DNA of 32,641 bases, taken from contig JAGGSH010000015.1 in the NCBI GenBank assembly GCA_021159185.1, positions 1 through 32,641 of the forward strand, in the 5' to 3' direction. Position 1 is the stretch's first letter. The number at the start of each line of letters is the position of its first letter. Below the pieces are notes generated by a model, which saw nothing but the letters and a program-made list of their open reading frames with translations, was not told where the DNA came from and did no database searches. The position numbers were made by a program, and so were the translations under genes. Below, piece by piece: positions 8,172 to 17,092 of the stretch. This DNA is from a bacterium (GTDB lineage Bacteria; Patescibacteriota; Minisyncoccia; Moranbacterales; UBA9337).

Positions 8172-9200
8172 CTACAGCCCGTATTTCACTTTGTTGGCAT
8201 TATGTTCTTCCAGTGTTTTAGAAAAAATCGTTTCTCCTGTTTCAGGATTGCTTAAAAAATAGTTATAATTCGTTTCCACGGGATAAATAGCCGCTTTAAT
8301 GGAAATAATTCCGGGATTGGAAATTGGTCCGGGGGGGAGGCCGGGATTTAAATAAGTATTATAAGGAGATTTAATTTGAGTATCCTCATAAGAATACTGA
8401 TCCTTGTTTTCTCTGAGAATATAAGATAGCGTAGCGCAGCTCTGGAGAGACTGCCCGATTTTTATCCTGTTCCAAAAAATTCCGCTCACTATTTTTTTAT
8501 CATCCGGCGTTTTTACTTCTTTTTCCAATATGCTTGCCAGCGTAATAATTTCATAAATGGTTTTGTTTTGATTTTGAATCTCGCTCCTTAAATCATCAGA
8601 AAGTTTCCTGTCAAAATTATCCAGCATTTTTTTAATAATATCCTCCGCGTTCGCGTCCATTGAAAAAAAGTAAGTATCGGGAAATAAATAGCCTTCCAAG
8701 CTTTTATCTTCCGGAATGCCGGCTAAAAAACCATAATCGTATTCGTCTCTAAAATAATTCGGTCTTTCAACCAAATCCAAAAAATTATCCCCGCTTAATT
8801 TTTGCTTCTTAATTCTAGCTTCCATTTTCCGGCTGTCCCATCCTTCGGGAAAAGTAATTTTCTTTTCATTGGAAACAATTTCTTTTTGCTGGGTAATAAT
8901 TAAGGCTATTTCGGGAATGGTATTTTGAGGATTAACTGCATATTCCCCGGCTATTATTTTACCGTAAATATTTTTCCGCCAAAGATAATAAGCAAAGCAG
9001 ATTTTACTGGAAATAGCTTTTTCCTTTTTCAATCTCTCCCCTATTTTTAAAGCGCTCTCGCCTCTTTCAATCTTAAAATTTATTGGTTTTTTAAGCGATC
9101 CGCGGGAGTAATAAACTTGATTCTGGAAATAAAAAAAACCCGTTATTAGAACGGCAATAACAATTAATCCTATAAATAATTTTTTATTTTTAATAATCAT
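8172..9200 (-). CDS. mltG: Endolytic murein transglycosylase (YceG/MltG)
   Basis: N-terminal TM, ITLASILEKEVKTPDDKKIVSGIFWNRI, SPYNTYLNPGLPPGPISNPG. Confidence 0.93.
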   Translation of the reverse strand: MIIKNKKLFIGLIVIAVLITGFFYFQNQVYYSRGSLKKPINFKIERGESALKIGERLKKEKAISSKICFAYYLWRKNIYGKIIAGEYAVNPQNTIPEIALIITQQKEIVSNEKKITFPEGWDSRKMEARIKKQKLSGDNFLDLVERPNYFRDEYDYGFLAGIPEDKSLEGYLFPDTYFFSMDANAEDIIKKMLDNFDRKLSDDLRSEIQNQNKTIYEIITLASILEKEVKTPDDKKIVSGIFWNRIKIGQSLQSCATLSYILRENKDQYSYEDTQIKSPYNTYLNPGLPPGPISNPGIISIKAAIYPVETNYNYFLSNPETGETIFSKTLEEHNANKVKYGL

Positions 9201-9239
9201 AGGCAACTTGCAACTTGTAACTTTTGAGTTTTCCACCTT

Positions 9240-9345
9240 ATGTCATTCCCGCGCAGGCGGGAATCCAGAGTAATTTCTGGAGCCTATGATTTCATCCCTG
9301 CTTACCGGCAGGCAGGCTGGATTCCCGCTTTCGCGGGAATGACAC
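9240..9345. repeat. REP-like element pair (TCATTCCCGCGCAGGCGGGAATCCAGAG ... TGGATTCCCGCTTTCGCGGGAATGACA)
   Basis: Opposed palindromic arms; translates to the familiar artefact peptide SFPRRRESR...IPAFAGMT. Confidence 0.92.
9297..9318. repeat. Short palindromic unit CCTGCTTACCGGCAGGCAGGCT inside the REP-like element
   Basis: Near-identical to 15478-15499. Confidence 0.88.
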
Positions 9346-9384
9346 AAAGAAGTTATGAGCTATATATTATAAGTCGTGAGTTCT

Positions 9385-10017
9385 TCAGACTAATGGCACA
9401 AAAGAAAATCCGGGATATTTTTCTTCGTAAAAATCATTATTCTTTTCCTTTTTCAGACGCCAGATATCGTTATAAACCGGAATAACCAGCACTCCTCCTA
9501 TTTTAAGCTGTTCTTTTAAAGCTTTCGGGACTTTTTCCGCCATAGCTGAAACTAAAATTCTATCATAAGGAGCATTTTTTGAATAGCCGAGATTTCCGTC
9601 TATATTATAAAATTCCGCGACGCCTTTTTTAATAAAATTAAACTTGGCAGTGTTTCTTTTTCCTAATTCACAAAGTTCCGGAATTGTTTCCAGCGCCGTC
9701 ACTTTTCCTCTGCTTCCAACGGCATAAGAAAGCAAAGCGGTCGTCCAGCCCGATCCGCTGCCTATATCCAAAATGTTTTGTCCCAAATCAGGATCCAGCA
9801 ATTCCAACATAAAGGCCACAGTCAGCGGCTGGGAAATGGTCTGATTATATCCCAGCGGCAAGGGAATATTAGAGTAAGCTTCATCTTTTAAATCTTCAGG
9901 AACAAATTCCGTCCTGTCTATTTCTAAAAACGCTTTAATTACAACATCCGATTTTAAATATCCCCGCTTAACTAAATCGCCAATAAGTATTTCCGCGCCT
10001 TTTACATTTTTTACCAC
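9385..10017 (-). CDS. pcm: Protein-L-isoaspartate O-methyltransferase
   Basis: IPLPLGYNQTISQPLTVAFMLELL, ILDIGSGSGWTTALLSYAVG. Confidence 0.9.
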   Translation of the reverse strand: MVKNVKGAEILIGDLVKRGYLKSDVVIKAFLEIDRTEFVPEDLKDEAYSNIPLPLGYNQTISQPLTVAFMLELLDPDLGQNILDIGSGSGWTTALLSYAVGSRGKVTALETIPELCELGKRNTAKFNFIKKGVAEFYNIDGNLGYSKNAPYDRILVSAMAEKVPKALKEQLKIGGVLVIPVYNDIWRLKKEKNNDFYEEKYPGFSFVPLV

Positions 10018-10020
10018 TTA

Positions 10021-10226
10021 TATGTCATTCCGGAATTTTTTCTGGAACGAAGTGCAAGAAAAAATATCCGGAATCTAGGATTATTAAAATTTTTTAAGCG
10101 TGAGATAATTGAAAGCGTAGATTCCGGATATTTTCTCCGTTGCCACTCCGAAAATTCCGGAATGACAATGGGTTAAGATTCCGGATATTTTTTCCGCTGT
10201 TGCTTCAAAAATTCCGGAATGACATA
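10021..10226. repeat. Cluster of three REP-like units (TGTCATTCCGGAATTTTTTCTGGAACG...AAATATCCGGAATCTAG; two inverted ATTCCGGATATTTT...ATTCCGGAATGACA)
   Basis: Direct reading: one unit in one orientation and two in the other (BIME-like arrangement). Confidence 0.9.
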
Positions 10227-10276
10227 CAGCAAAATTACAAACAGCCCCGGGCTTCTTGCAAATTACGCTTACGATT

Positions 10277-10717
10277 TTACATTCCCATAACCTGCACTAT
10301 AATATCCCTTTTCCTCGCGCCGTCAAACTCAATAGCGAATATGCTTTGGCTATCGTTAATCATCAGCTTTCCTTTTTCCACTGGAATTGTTTCGCTTACG
10401 CCAGTTAAAAGCGACTTGCAATGCGAATGCCCGTTGCTTCTTCCATCAGATGCTTGTTCCCGGCGAAGCTCAAATAAATCATGGGAATATTGGTCGTCTG
10501 CCGGAACAAGTCTATAAAGAATATTCATAAAATCCTGGATCAGCATCGGCTCATTATGATTAATCGCTATGCCCATCGTAGTATGAGGCGCGTAAATCAG
10601 CGCTTGCCCATCTTTAATTCCGGAACTTTCAACAATCTCTTGCGCTTTATCCGTAATATCCATAAATTCAATTTGAGTATCGCTTTCTAACTCTATTTTT
10701 TCTTTATGTATCTTCAT
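10277..10717 (-). CDS. YjbQ family protein (UPF0047; secondary thiamine-phosphate synthase-like)
   Basis: HTTMGIAINHNEP, NGHSHCKSLLTGVSETIPVEKGKL; start moved to MKIHKEKIELESD. Confidence 0.9.
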   Translation of the reverse strand: MKIHKEKIELESDTQIEFMDITDKAQEIVESSGIKDGQALIYAPHTTMGIAINHNEPMLIQDFMNILYRLVPADDQYSHDLFELRREQASDGRSNGHSHCKSLLTGVSETIPVEKGKLMINDSQSIFAIEFDGARKRDIIVQVMGM

Positions 10718-10721
10718 GTTT

Positions 10722-11846
10722 TTATTTTTTAAATATTTCCGCCACAACCTTCACCGTTCTTCTGTCTAGCACTGTTGGAATTATTTTACCATAATTTGGT
10801 TTTCTTATCAAGGAAGCTAAGGCTTTGGCCGCTTTTATCTTGTGTTTATCGCTTATTCTCGCTATTTTACTGTCTAGCGCGCCGCGGAAAATTCCCGGAA
10901 AAACCAGCGCGTTGTTAATTTGGTTTGGATATTCCGAACTTCCCGTAGCTATAATTTCCGCTCCGCCCTTGCGCGCTTCGTTCGGCGCGATTTCCGGGAC
11001 AGGATTGCTCATAGCAAAAACAATCGGCCTCAAATTCATCTTCCTGATGTCATGCTTGTCTAAAAGATTAGGCGCGGAAACGCCGATAAAAACATCCGCG
11101 CCCTTTAACGCCTGCTTTAGCGTTCCTTTGATATTTTCGGAATTAGTAACGGCCGCGATTTTTTTCTTCGCTTCATTCATCCCTCCTTGGCGATTTTTAT
11201 AAATTATACCGCGGCTGTCTGATAGCACAATATTTTTAATTCCATATTTAAATAATAATTTAGCGATGGCTATTCCGGCCGCGCCCGCGCCGGAAATAAC
11301 CACTTTAATTTTTTTCGCGTCCTTTTTTACGACTTTTAAAGAATTGATAAGTCCGGCTAAAACAACAATGGCCGTTCCGTGCTGGTCATCGTGAAAAACC
11401 GGTATTTTAAGACATCTCTTAAGTTTCTCTTCAATCTCAAAACAGCGCGGAGCGGAAATATCTTCCAAATTTATTCCTCCAAAAGTAGGCGCTATCGCTT
11501 TTACTATTTCTATAATCTTTTCTGTGTTTTGAGTATTTAAAACAATGGGAAACGCGTTCACTCCTCCCAGCTCTTTAAATAAAACAGCCTTGCCTTCCAT
11601 TACCGGCAAAGCTCCTTCCGGTCCTATGCCGCCTAATCCTAAAACCGCTGATCCGTCAGAAATAATTGCCACTGAATTTTTGCGAATCGTGTATTGAAAG
11701 GAAAGTTTTTTGTTTCTGGCAATCGCCTTGGAAACTTCCGCTACTCCTGGCGTGTATAAAATCGGAAGAGATTTTTTAGTCAATCTCTTTTTTGATTTTA
11801 TTTCAATCTTTCCTCCGATTTTTTTTGACAGCTGAATCGCGTCCAT
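10722..11846 (-). CDS. NAD(P)-dependent malic enzyme
   Basis: LYTPGVAEVSKAIARN, FHDDQHGTAIVVLAGLINSL, VISGAGAAGIAIAKLL. Confidence 0.94.
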   Translation of the reverse strand: MDAIQLSKKIGGKIEIKSKKRLTKKSLPILYTPGVAEVSKAIARNKKLSFQYTIRKNSVAIISDGSAVLGLGGIGPEGALPVMEGKAVLFKELGGVNAFPIVLNTQNTEKIIEIVKAIAPTFGGINLEDISAPRCFEIEEKLKRCLKIPVFHDDQHGTAIVVLAGLINSLKVVKKDAKKIKVVISGAGAAGIAIAKLLFKYGIKNIVLSDSRGIIYKNRQGGMNEAKKKIAAVTNSENIKGTLKQALKGADVFIGVSAPNLLDKHDIRKMNLRPIVFAMSNPVPEIAPNEARKGGAEIIATGSSEYPNQINNALVFPGIFRGALDSKIARISDKHKIKAAKALASLIRKPNYGKIIPTVLDRRTVKVVAEIFKK

Positions 11847-11870
11847 ATTTTCGCATTAAGTTGTAAGTTG

Positions 11871-12821
11871 CTAGTTGCGAGTTATAAGTTGTTTATACGC
11901 GCTTCCTGCCGCCACCGCTCCTTCGGCTACCGCGGTAATAATCTGGCGAAATTTATTGGAACCGGTAGTAACATCACCCGCCGCGTAAACATTTTCTATG
12001 TTAGTTTTCTGCGCCTGATCCACAATTATATATTCCTGCTCATCCATTTTTATTCCCAAATTTTTGGCAATGGCGATTTTAGGAACAGCCCCTATTTCCA
12101 CGAATACTCCCTGAACCGGAATTTCTTTTTCGCCTTCCGCGCTTTCATAAACAATACCTTCCACTGTTTGATTTCCTTTTATTTCTTTTATGCCCGTGGA
12201 ATCAATTATTTCAATTTTCTTATTTCGCTTGATTTGTTCCGCCAAAGCTGGCTTAAAACGCATCCTCCCCCTGTGAATTAAGTAAATTTTATCGGCAAAC
12301 TCGGACAAATGAATAGCCGCCGCCGCCGCCGAATCGCCGCCGCCGATCACCGCTACGGTTTTATTCATAAAAAACATCGCGTCGCAAGTGGCGCAATAGG
12401 AAATTCCTTTGCCAATAAATTTATCCTCGCCGGGAATATTCATTTTTCTCGGATTCATTCCCAGAGCTAAGATAACGCTTTTGGATTTGCATTTTTCTCC
12501 CGTTCCAACGGATATTTCAAATTCATCGCCTGCTTTTTTAATGTCGTCCGCTTCCGCTTGAACAATTTTCGCGCCTAAATTTTCCGCCTGTTCTTGAAAT
12601 TTTTTCATTAAATCCCTCCCGGAAATAGAATTAAAACCAGCGTAATTTTCAATTTCCGCCGCTTCTACTACCTGTCCTCCAATTTCGCTTCCAATTATTA
12701 AATTTTTCAATTTATACCGTGAAGCGTAAATGGACGCTCCCAATCCCGCCGGCCCGGCGCCGATTATAATCAAGTCGTATAATTTGTTTTTTTCACCCAT
12801 ATATTTCTTTGCAATTTTCAA
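11871..12821 (-). CDS. trxB: Thioredoxin-disulfide reductase
   Basis: DLIIIGAGPAGLGASIYASRYKLKNLIIG, SYCATCDAMFF redox CxxC, VIGGGDSAAAAAIHLSEFA, VYAAGDVTTG; start may be 12800. Confidence 0.96.
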   Translation of the reverse strand: MKIAKKYMGEKNKLYDLIIIGAGPAGLGASIYASRYKLKNLIIGSEIGGQVVEAAEIENYAGFNSISGRDLMKKFQEQAENLGAKIVQAEADDIKKAGDEFEISVGTGEKCKSKSVILALGMNPRKMNIPGEDKFIGKGISYCATCDAMFFMNKTVAVIGGGDSAAAAAIHLSEFADKIYLIHRGRMRFKPALAEQIKRNKKIEIIDSTGIKEIKGNQTVEGIVYESAEGEKEIPVQGVFVEIGAVPKIAIAKNLGIKMDEQEYIIVDQAQKTNIENVYAAGDVTTGSNKFRQIITAVAEGAVAAGSAYKQLITRN

Positions 12822-12903
12822 AATTCAAAACTTTTGGATTTTGGATTTTAAAATTATTTGGAATTTGGAATTTTGAATTTGGAATTTTGTTAGAAATTAG
12901 GAA

Positions 12904-13227
12904 TTAGGAATTAGAAATTAGTTTTAGTTCCTCCGCCAGCGTTTCTTTATTCTGCACGCCGACAAATTCCTTTGCCACTTTTCCGTCTTTAAAAATCTTA
13001 ATAGCCGGTATGGACATAATTCCATATTGAGAGGACATATCCTTATTATCCTCAACATTAAGTTTTCCAATTTTCGCCTTGCCTCCCATTTCTTTAATTA
13101 GTTCCTCAATAACTGGTCCCATCATCTGGCAGGGACCGCACCACGGCGCCCAAAAATCAACCAGCACCGGAACATCGCTTTTCAAAACTTCCTCTTCAAA
13201 ATTCTGATCTGTAAATTCTATAACCAT
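12904..13227 (-). CDS. trxA: Thioredoxin
   Basis: VLVDFWAPWCGPCQMMGPVIEEL; 107 aa. Confidence 0.97.
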   Translation of the reverse strand: MVIEFTDQNFEEEVLKSDVPVLVDFWAPWCGPCQMMGPVIEELIKEMGGKAKIGKLNVEDNKDMSSQYGIMSIPAIKIFKDGKVAKEFVGVQNKETLAEELKLISNS

Positions 13228-13348
13228 ATATTTATTTTTTAGTTATTTTATATTAAAATGCCTCTCGTTATTTAAGACTTTAATCATTGAAAATTTAAAC
13301 ATTGAACATTGATTGAAAATTGTAAATTGAGAATTGTAAATTTTATTC

Positions 13349-14059
13349 CTACTTCCCCAATCTCCTTTCCCTTCTCTGGAATTCCCTTATCGCTTCTTCA
13401 AAATCATCTTCTTTAAAATCCGGGTAAAGTTTTTCGGAAAAATACAGCTGGGCGTTGGCAATGTCCCACATCATAAAACCGACAGACAAATGCGGTTCTC
13501 CTCCGGTGCGGATTAAAAAATCAACCGGCGGCAAATCTTTGGTCATTAAATTATTTTTAATAGTTTCGGCTGTTATATCCTTAGCGGAATTATACTTTTC
13601 GGATATTTTTTTCACCGCTTCCAGCATTTCATCGTCGCCGTTGTAAGCTAAGAAAAAATTAAGAAAGCATTTTCTGTAATTCTTAGTTCTATCAACGCAC
13701 TTTCTGATTATTTTTTTGAGAGAATTGGGAAATTGCTCTTCCCATCTGCCTATCACATTGATTCTGGCTTGATTTTTATGAATGTCATCGCTCTCAATCA
13801 GTCTGGTAAAATATTTTTCAAAAATTTTCAAAAGCGCCCGTTTTTCCTGAAAGGGGCGCTTTGTCAAATTATCCACGGACGATCCCCAAAAAGATAAATG
13901 TTTTATTCCCAGATCAAAAGCTTTCCTGACTATTTTTTCCAGATTTTTCGCGCCCTCCTCATGCCCTTCCCAAGGAACCAGCCCGCGGGAACGCGCCCAG
14001 CGGCGATTGCCGTCGGGAATAAGAGCTATATGAGTCGGGATATTATTTTCTTTTTGCAT
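13349..14059 (-). CDS. uppS: Undecaprenyl diphosphate synthase (cis-prenyltransferase)
   Basis: IPTHIALIPDGNRRWARSRGLVPWEGHEEGAKNL, DFLIRTGGEPHLSVGFMMWDIANAQLYF. Confidence 0.93.
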   Translation of the reverse strand: MQKENNIPTHIALIPDGNRRWARSRGLVPWEGHEEGAKNLEKIVRKAFDLGIKHLSFWGSSVDNLTKRPFQEKRALLKIFEKYFTRLIESDDIHKNQARINVIGRWEEQFPNSLKKIIRKCVDRTKNYRKCFLNFFLAYNGDDEMLEAVKKISEKYNSAKDITAETIKNNLMTKDLPPVDFLIRTGGEPHLSVGFMMWDIANAQLYFSEKLYPDFKEDDFEEAIREFQRRERRLGK

Positions 14060-14061
14060 AC

Positions 14062-14180
14062 TTAATAAATTCTAAATTCTAAATATCAAATTCCAAATAA
14101 ATTCAAATATCAAAATTCGAAACGGTTTTGAATATTAGAATTTTGGATTTATTTAGGATTTGGAATTTTGAGATTGTAAT
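14062..14180. repeat. Long imperfect palindrome built from AAATTCCAAAT / ATTTGGAATTT stutter motifs
   Basis: Left arm ctaaatatcaaattccaaataaattcaaatatcaaaattcgaaac is approximately the reverse complement of ggttttgaatattagaattttggatttatttaggatttggaattttgag. Confidence 0.85.
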
Positions 14181-14323
14181 TTTTAAAGATTGGGCTGTTT
14201 TCTTGAAAAATCAAAGTTTAGGAAAGCATAAGCAGTATTGTAAAATCTAACAGCTTCTATTCTATACTAAAAAATACTTATTTACAATTTTGGATTATAA
14301 ACTACAAGTTTTGAGCTATAAGT

Positions 14324-15379
14324 CTAAAACCTTTTCACCTCCTTTATAAATTCCCTCACTAAATCTTTCTCTTTTACTTTTTTGATCACTCTTCCTTTCT
14401 TTGTGATAAGTCCAACGCCTTTTCCCCCAATAATCGCCAAGTCGGCTTCGCGGGCCTCGCCCGGACCGTTAACGACGCATCCCATTACCGCCACATGCAT
14501 ATCTTTGTCAATAAACCGCAATTCGTTTTCCACTTTTTTCGCCAGTCCTGCTAAATCCACTTCGGTTCTGCCGCAAGTGGGACAGCTAGTGATAGTTATC
14601 CCTCTTTTTCGCAATCCCAATGATTTCAAAATTTCCCAACAAACTCCTATTTCCTCTACTGGGTCAGCAGTCAAAGACACTCGCAGAGTATCACCAATTC
14701 CATCATAAAGCAAGATTCCCAGCCCAATGGAGGACATCACCGTTCCCCGAAAAGCCGTTCCCGCTTCCGTCACTCCGATATGCAGAGGATAATCAACCTT
14801 TTTGGAAAGCAGCCGATAAGCCTCCACCGTCCTTTCAATGTCGGAAGCTTTCAATGAAATTAGGATGTTTCTAAAATTATGCTTTTCCAAAATTTTAATA
14901 TGGCGCGCGGCCGATTCTACCATGCCTTTGGCGGTAGCTTTTCCTTTGTATTTTTTCAAAATTTCTTTTTCCAGCGACCCGGCGTTCACTCCAATGCGGA
15001 TAGGAATCTTTTTTCTCCGGCATTCTTTGGCAAGCTGGGCAACTTTTTCTTCCGATCCTATGTTTCCGGGATTTATCCTTAATTTGTCTATTCCTTGCCT
15101 TATTGATTCCATCGCCAGATCGGCTGAAAAATGAATATCCGCCACCAATGGTATGGAAATCCTTTTTTTAATTTTACCCAAAACTTTCGCCGCTTCCATA
15201 TCCGGAACAGCCACTCTCACCATCTCGCATCCCGCCTTTTCCAACTTTTTAATTTGAGCCACCGTTTTTCTCGCATCGCGCGTATCAGTATTGCACATAG
15301 ATTGGACAACAATAGGAGCGCCGCCGCCGATATAAATACCTCCGACTTTAATTTTTTTAGTTTTTTTTCTTTTAATCAT
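14324..15379 (-). CDS. ispG: 4-hydroxy-3-methylbut-2-en-1-yl diphosphate synthase
   Basis: GGGAPIVVQSMCNTDTRDARKTVAQIKKLEKAGCEMVRVAVPD, SCPTCGRTEVDLAGLA, VMGCVVNGPGEAREADLAI. Confidence 0.97.
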   Translation of the reverse strand: MIKRKKTKKIKVGGIYIGGGAPIVVQSMCNTDTRDARKTVAQIKKLEKAGCEMVRVAVPDMEAAKVLGKIKKRISIPLVADIHFSADLAMESIRQGIDKLRINPGNIGSEEKVAQLAKECRRKKIPIRIGVNAGSLEKEILKKYKGKATAKGMVESAARHIKILEKHNFRNILISLKASDIERTVEAYRLLSKKVDYPLHIGVTEAGTAFRGTVMSSIGLGILLYDGIGDTLRVSLTADPVEEIGVCWEILKSLGLRKRGITITSCPTCGRTEVDLAGLAKKVENELRFIDKDMHVAVMGCVVNGPGEAREADLAIIGGKGVGLITKKGRVIKKVKEKDLVREFIKEVKRF

Positions 15380-15386
15380 ATTTTTT

Positions 15387-15515
15387 CCTCTCCTCCTTTA
15401 CTAAGGGGGAGATGTCCGAAGGACAGAGGGGGTTTCTTAATTTAAATCGTGAGCCTAGACAGCGCCCCTCCTTAATCCCTGCCTACCGGCAGGCAGGCTC
15501 CCCTCAAAGAGGGGA
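15387..15515. repeat. Intergenic repeat of the CTCCCCCTTAGTAAAG...GTCCGAAGGAC...GGGGG type with terminal CTCCCCTCAAAGAGGGGAG hairpin
   Basis: Direct reading; ORF track shows the typical artefact peptide SSPPLLRGRCPKDRGGFL. Confidence 0.75.
15478..15499. repeat. Short palindromic unit CCTGCCTACCGGCAGGCAGGCT nested in the previous repeat
   Basis: 21/22 identical to 9297-9318. Confidence 0.9.
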
Positions 15516-15524
15516 GAAGAAATT

Positions 15525-16592
15525 TCACACTTCCCTGTCCATCATATAATCCGCTATTCCTAATAAAAAATCTTTAGACTCTTTGGAAATTTTTGCCTTC
15601 TCTATTTCCCGCTTTCCTTGAGAAATAAATTTCCGGGCTGTGTTTTGGGCGTAATCCAAAGATCCGGTTTCTTTAATTATTTCACGGAACTTTTTAATAT
15701 CCTGAATGGTTAAATCGTTTTTTCCTAAAAGACTGTTTAATATTTTTCTTTGTTTGCAATTAGCTTTTTCCAGCGCCTTGGAAACTAAAATGGTCTGTTT
15801 CCCTTCCTGAATGTCCGAACCTACTGATTTTCCCAGTTTTTTCTCGGAACCGAATACGCCTAAAATGTCGTCCTGAATTTGAAAAGCAATACCTATGGGA
15901 ATTGCTAATCTACTTAAGCTTTCTAAAACTTTATCGCTGGCTCCGCCTAAAACGGCGCCTAGATGCAACGGGCTTTCAATAGTATATTTAGCAGTTTTAT
16001 TTTTATACATTTCCAAAATTTCTTTTTCAGCAGCCTTTCCTCTGTAGCCTATATAAACATCTTGAGCTTCTCCGATTACTGTCATAGACACGACTGACTG
16101 AAGCTTGGAAAGGGTTTTCATAATTAATTCCGGACTGAATTCGGAATTGAATATAATCTGATTTCCCAAAGCGCTCACCATATCCCCGACAATAATGCCC
16201 ATAGAATTTCCAAAATGCTCGCTGTCTTCTTTGGGAAAAAGTTTTTGACCCAATTTTTTATATCTGAAATGAATTGTGTCTATGCCATGACGCTTATTAT
16301 CCTTGTCAATAATATCATCATGAATTAACAAAAAAATATGGATCAATTCCACGCTCACCGCGGTTCTAATGATTTTATTTTTTTCCTTTCCGTTCACCGC
16401 TAAGTATCCGTAATACATTAAAGCCGGACGCAATCTTTTTCCGCCGGCCAATACCATCTTTTTCACATATCTTAAGGTGTCAGCCATAAAGCAATCTTTT
16501 TCGTTCGCTTCTTCTATAGCCTTGTTTAAATATTTTTCAATTTCCGGATTGATTTTCTTTTTAAAATCCGCCAGCGCTTTTTGAATATTCAT
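15525..16592 (-). CDS. Trans-polyprenyl diphosphate synthase (GGPP/octaprenyl-type)
   Basis: LIHDDIIDKDNKRHG (first Asp-rich motif), QIQDDILGVFG (second), VLAGGKRLRPALMYYGY. Confidence 0.94.
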   Translation of the reverse strand: MNIQKALADFKKKINPEIEKYLNKAIEEANEKDCFMADTLRYVKKMVLAGGKRLRPALMYYGYLAVNGKEKNKIIRTAVSVELIHIFLLIHDDIIDKDNKRHGIDTIHFRYKKLGQKLFPKEDSEHFGNSMGIIVGDMVSALGNQIIFNSEFSPELIMKTLSKLQSVVSMTVIGEAQDVYIGYRGKAAEKEILEMYKNKTAKYTIESPLHLGAVLGGASDKVLESLSRLAIPIGIAFQIQDDILGVFGSEKKLGKSVGSDIQEGKQTILVSKALEKANCKQRKILNSLLGKNDLTIQDIKKFREIIKETGSLDYAQNTARKFISQGKREIEKAKISKESKDFLLGIADYMMDREV

Positions 16593-16667
16593 AAAAAAAT
16601 ACAGCTTGTTAAATTCAAACCTTTCTAAATTCTAACTGCTAAGAATAAAAAAGGCAAGAAAACACCG

Positions 16668-16743
16668 TACCGCGTATGGGATTCGAACCCATGATTTCCA
16701 GGATGAGAACCTGGCGTCCTAGACCAGACTAGACGAACGCGGC
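16668..16743 (-). tRNA. tRNA-Glu (anticodon CUC)
   Basis: Minus strand GCCGCGT-TC-GTCTAGTCTGGTCTAGGAC-G-CCAGG-TTCTCAT-CCTGG-AAATC-ATGGG-TTCGAAT-CCCAT-ACGCGGT-A folds to a cloverleaf; anticodon loop TTCTCAT. Confidence 0.96.
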
Positions 16744-16806
16744 TGTTAATCTCACTTTAAATAATTTACCAGTAAAACTAACATTTATCAAATAGTTTTC
16801 GGAATA

Positions 16807-16857
16807 AAAAAACCGCCGGCAAAAGCAAGTTTGCTTTCCGTTAAAATACCAGCGGCA
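16807..16857 (-). terminator. Intrinsic terminator (minus strand) CCGCTGG...AAAGCAAACTTGCTTT...CCGGCGG-TTTTTTT
   Basis: 7 bp outer stem with one G-U pair, inner AAAGCAA/TTGCTTT stem, followed by 7 T. Confidence 0.8.
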
Positions 16858-16860
16858 AAA

Positions 16861-17034
16861 CTAAAAAATTTTTTGGTATATTCTGTCGTAAACTGTTACG
16901 ACAAAAAAACAAATTATTTTGACTCTCCCTTTTCTCTGAATCCCCAATTTATATATTGGAGCAAAGAGATGGAGAGGAGAAAGATAGTGCGCGACGAGAC
17001 CGCGCAAACTTTTATGATAATACGATCTACACAT
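16861..17034 (-). other. Candidate independent transcription unit: structured ncRNA or 57-aa sORF (MCRSYYHKSLRGLVAHYLSPLHLFAPIYKLGIQRKGRVKIICFFVVTVYDRIYQKIF)
   Basis: TTGACA-like -35 and TATAAA downstream of an upstream terminator; AAAGGAGG-N6-ATG; internal perfect hairpins; followed by its own intrinsic terminator. Confidence 0.45.
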
Positions 17035-17092
17035 CGCGCGCCTCCTTTTTTTGGTTTTATATTTTTTTTATTTTTTGTCAAACAACTTTTTA

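Noticed and set aside
9240-9485. 81-aa plus-strand ORF MSFPRRRESR...IPAFAGMT
   Set aside because: Classic artefact translation of REP-like palindromes; overlaps the pcm 3' end.
13868-13880. DnaA-like TTATCCACG inside uppS and TTATCCACT near 27830
   Set aside because: Inside coding sequence and not clustered; such 9-mers are expected by chance in an AT-rich genome.
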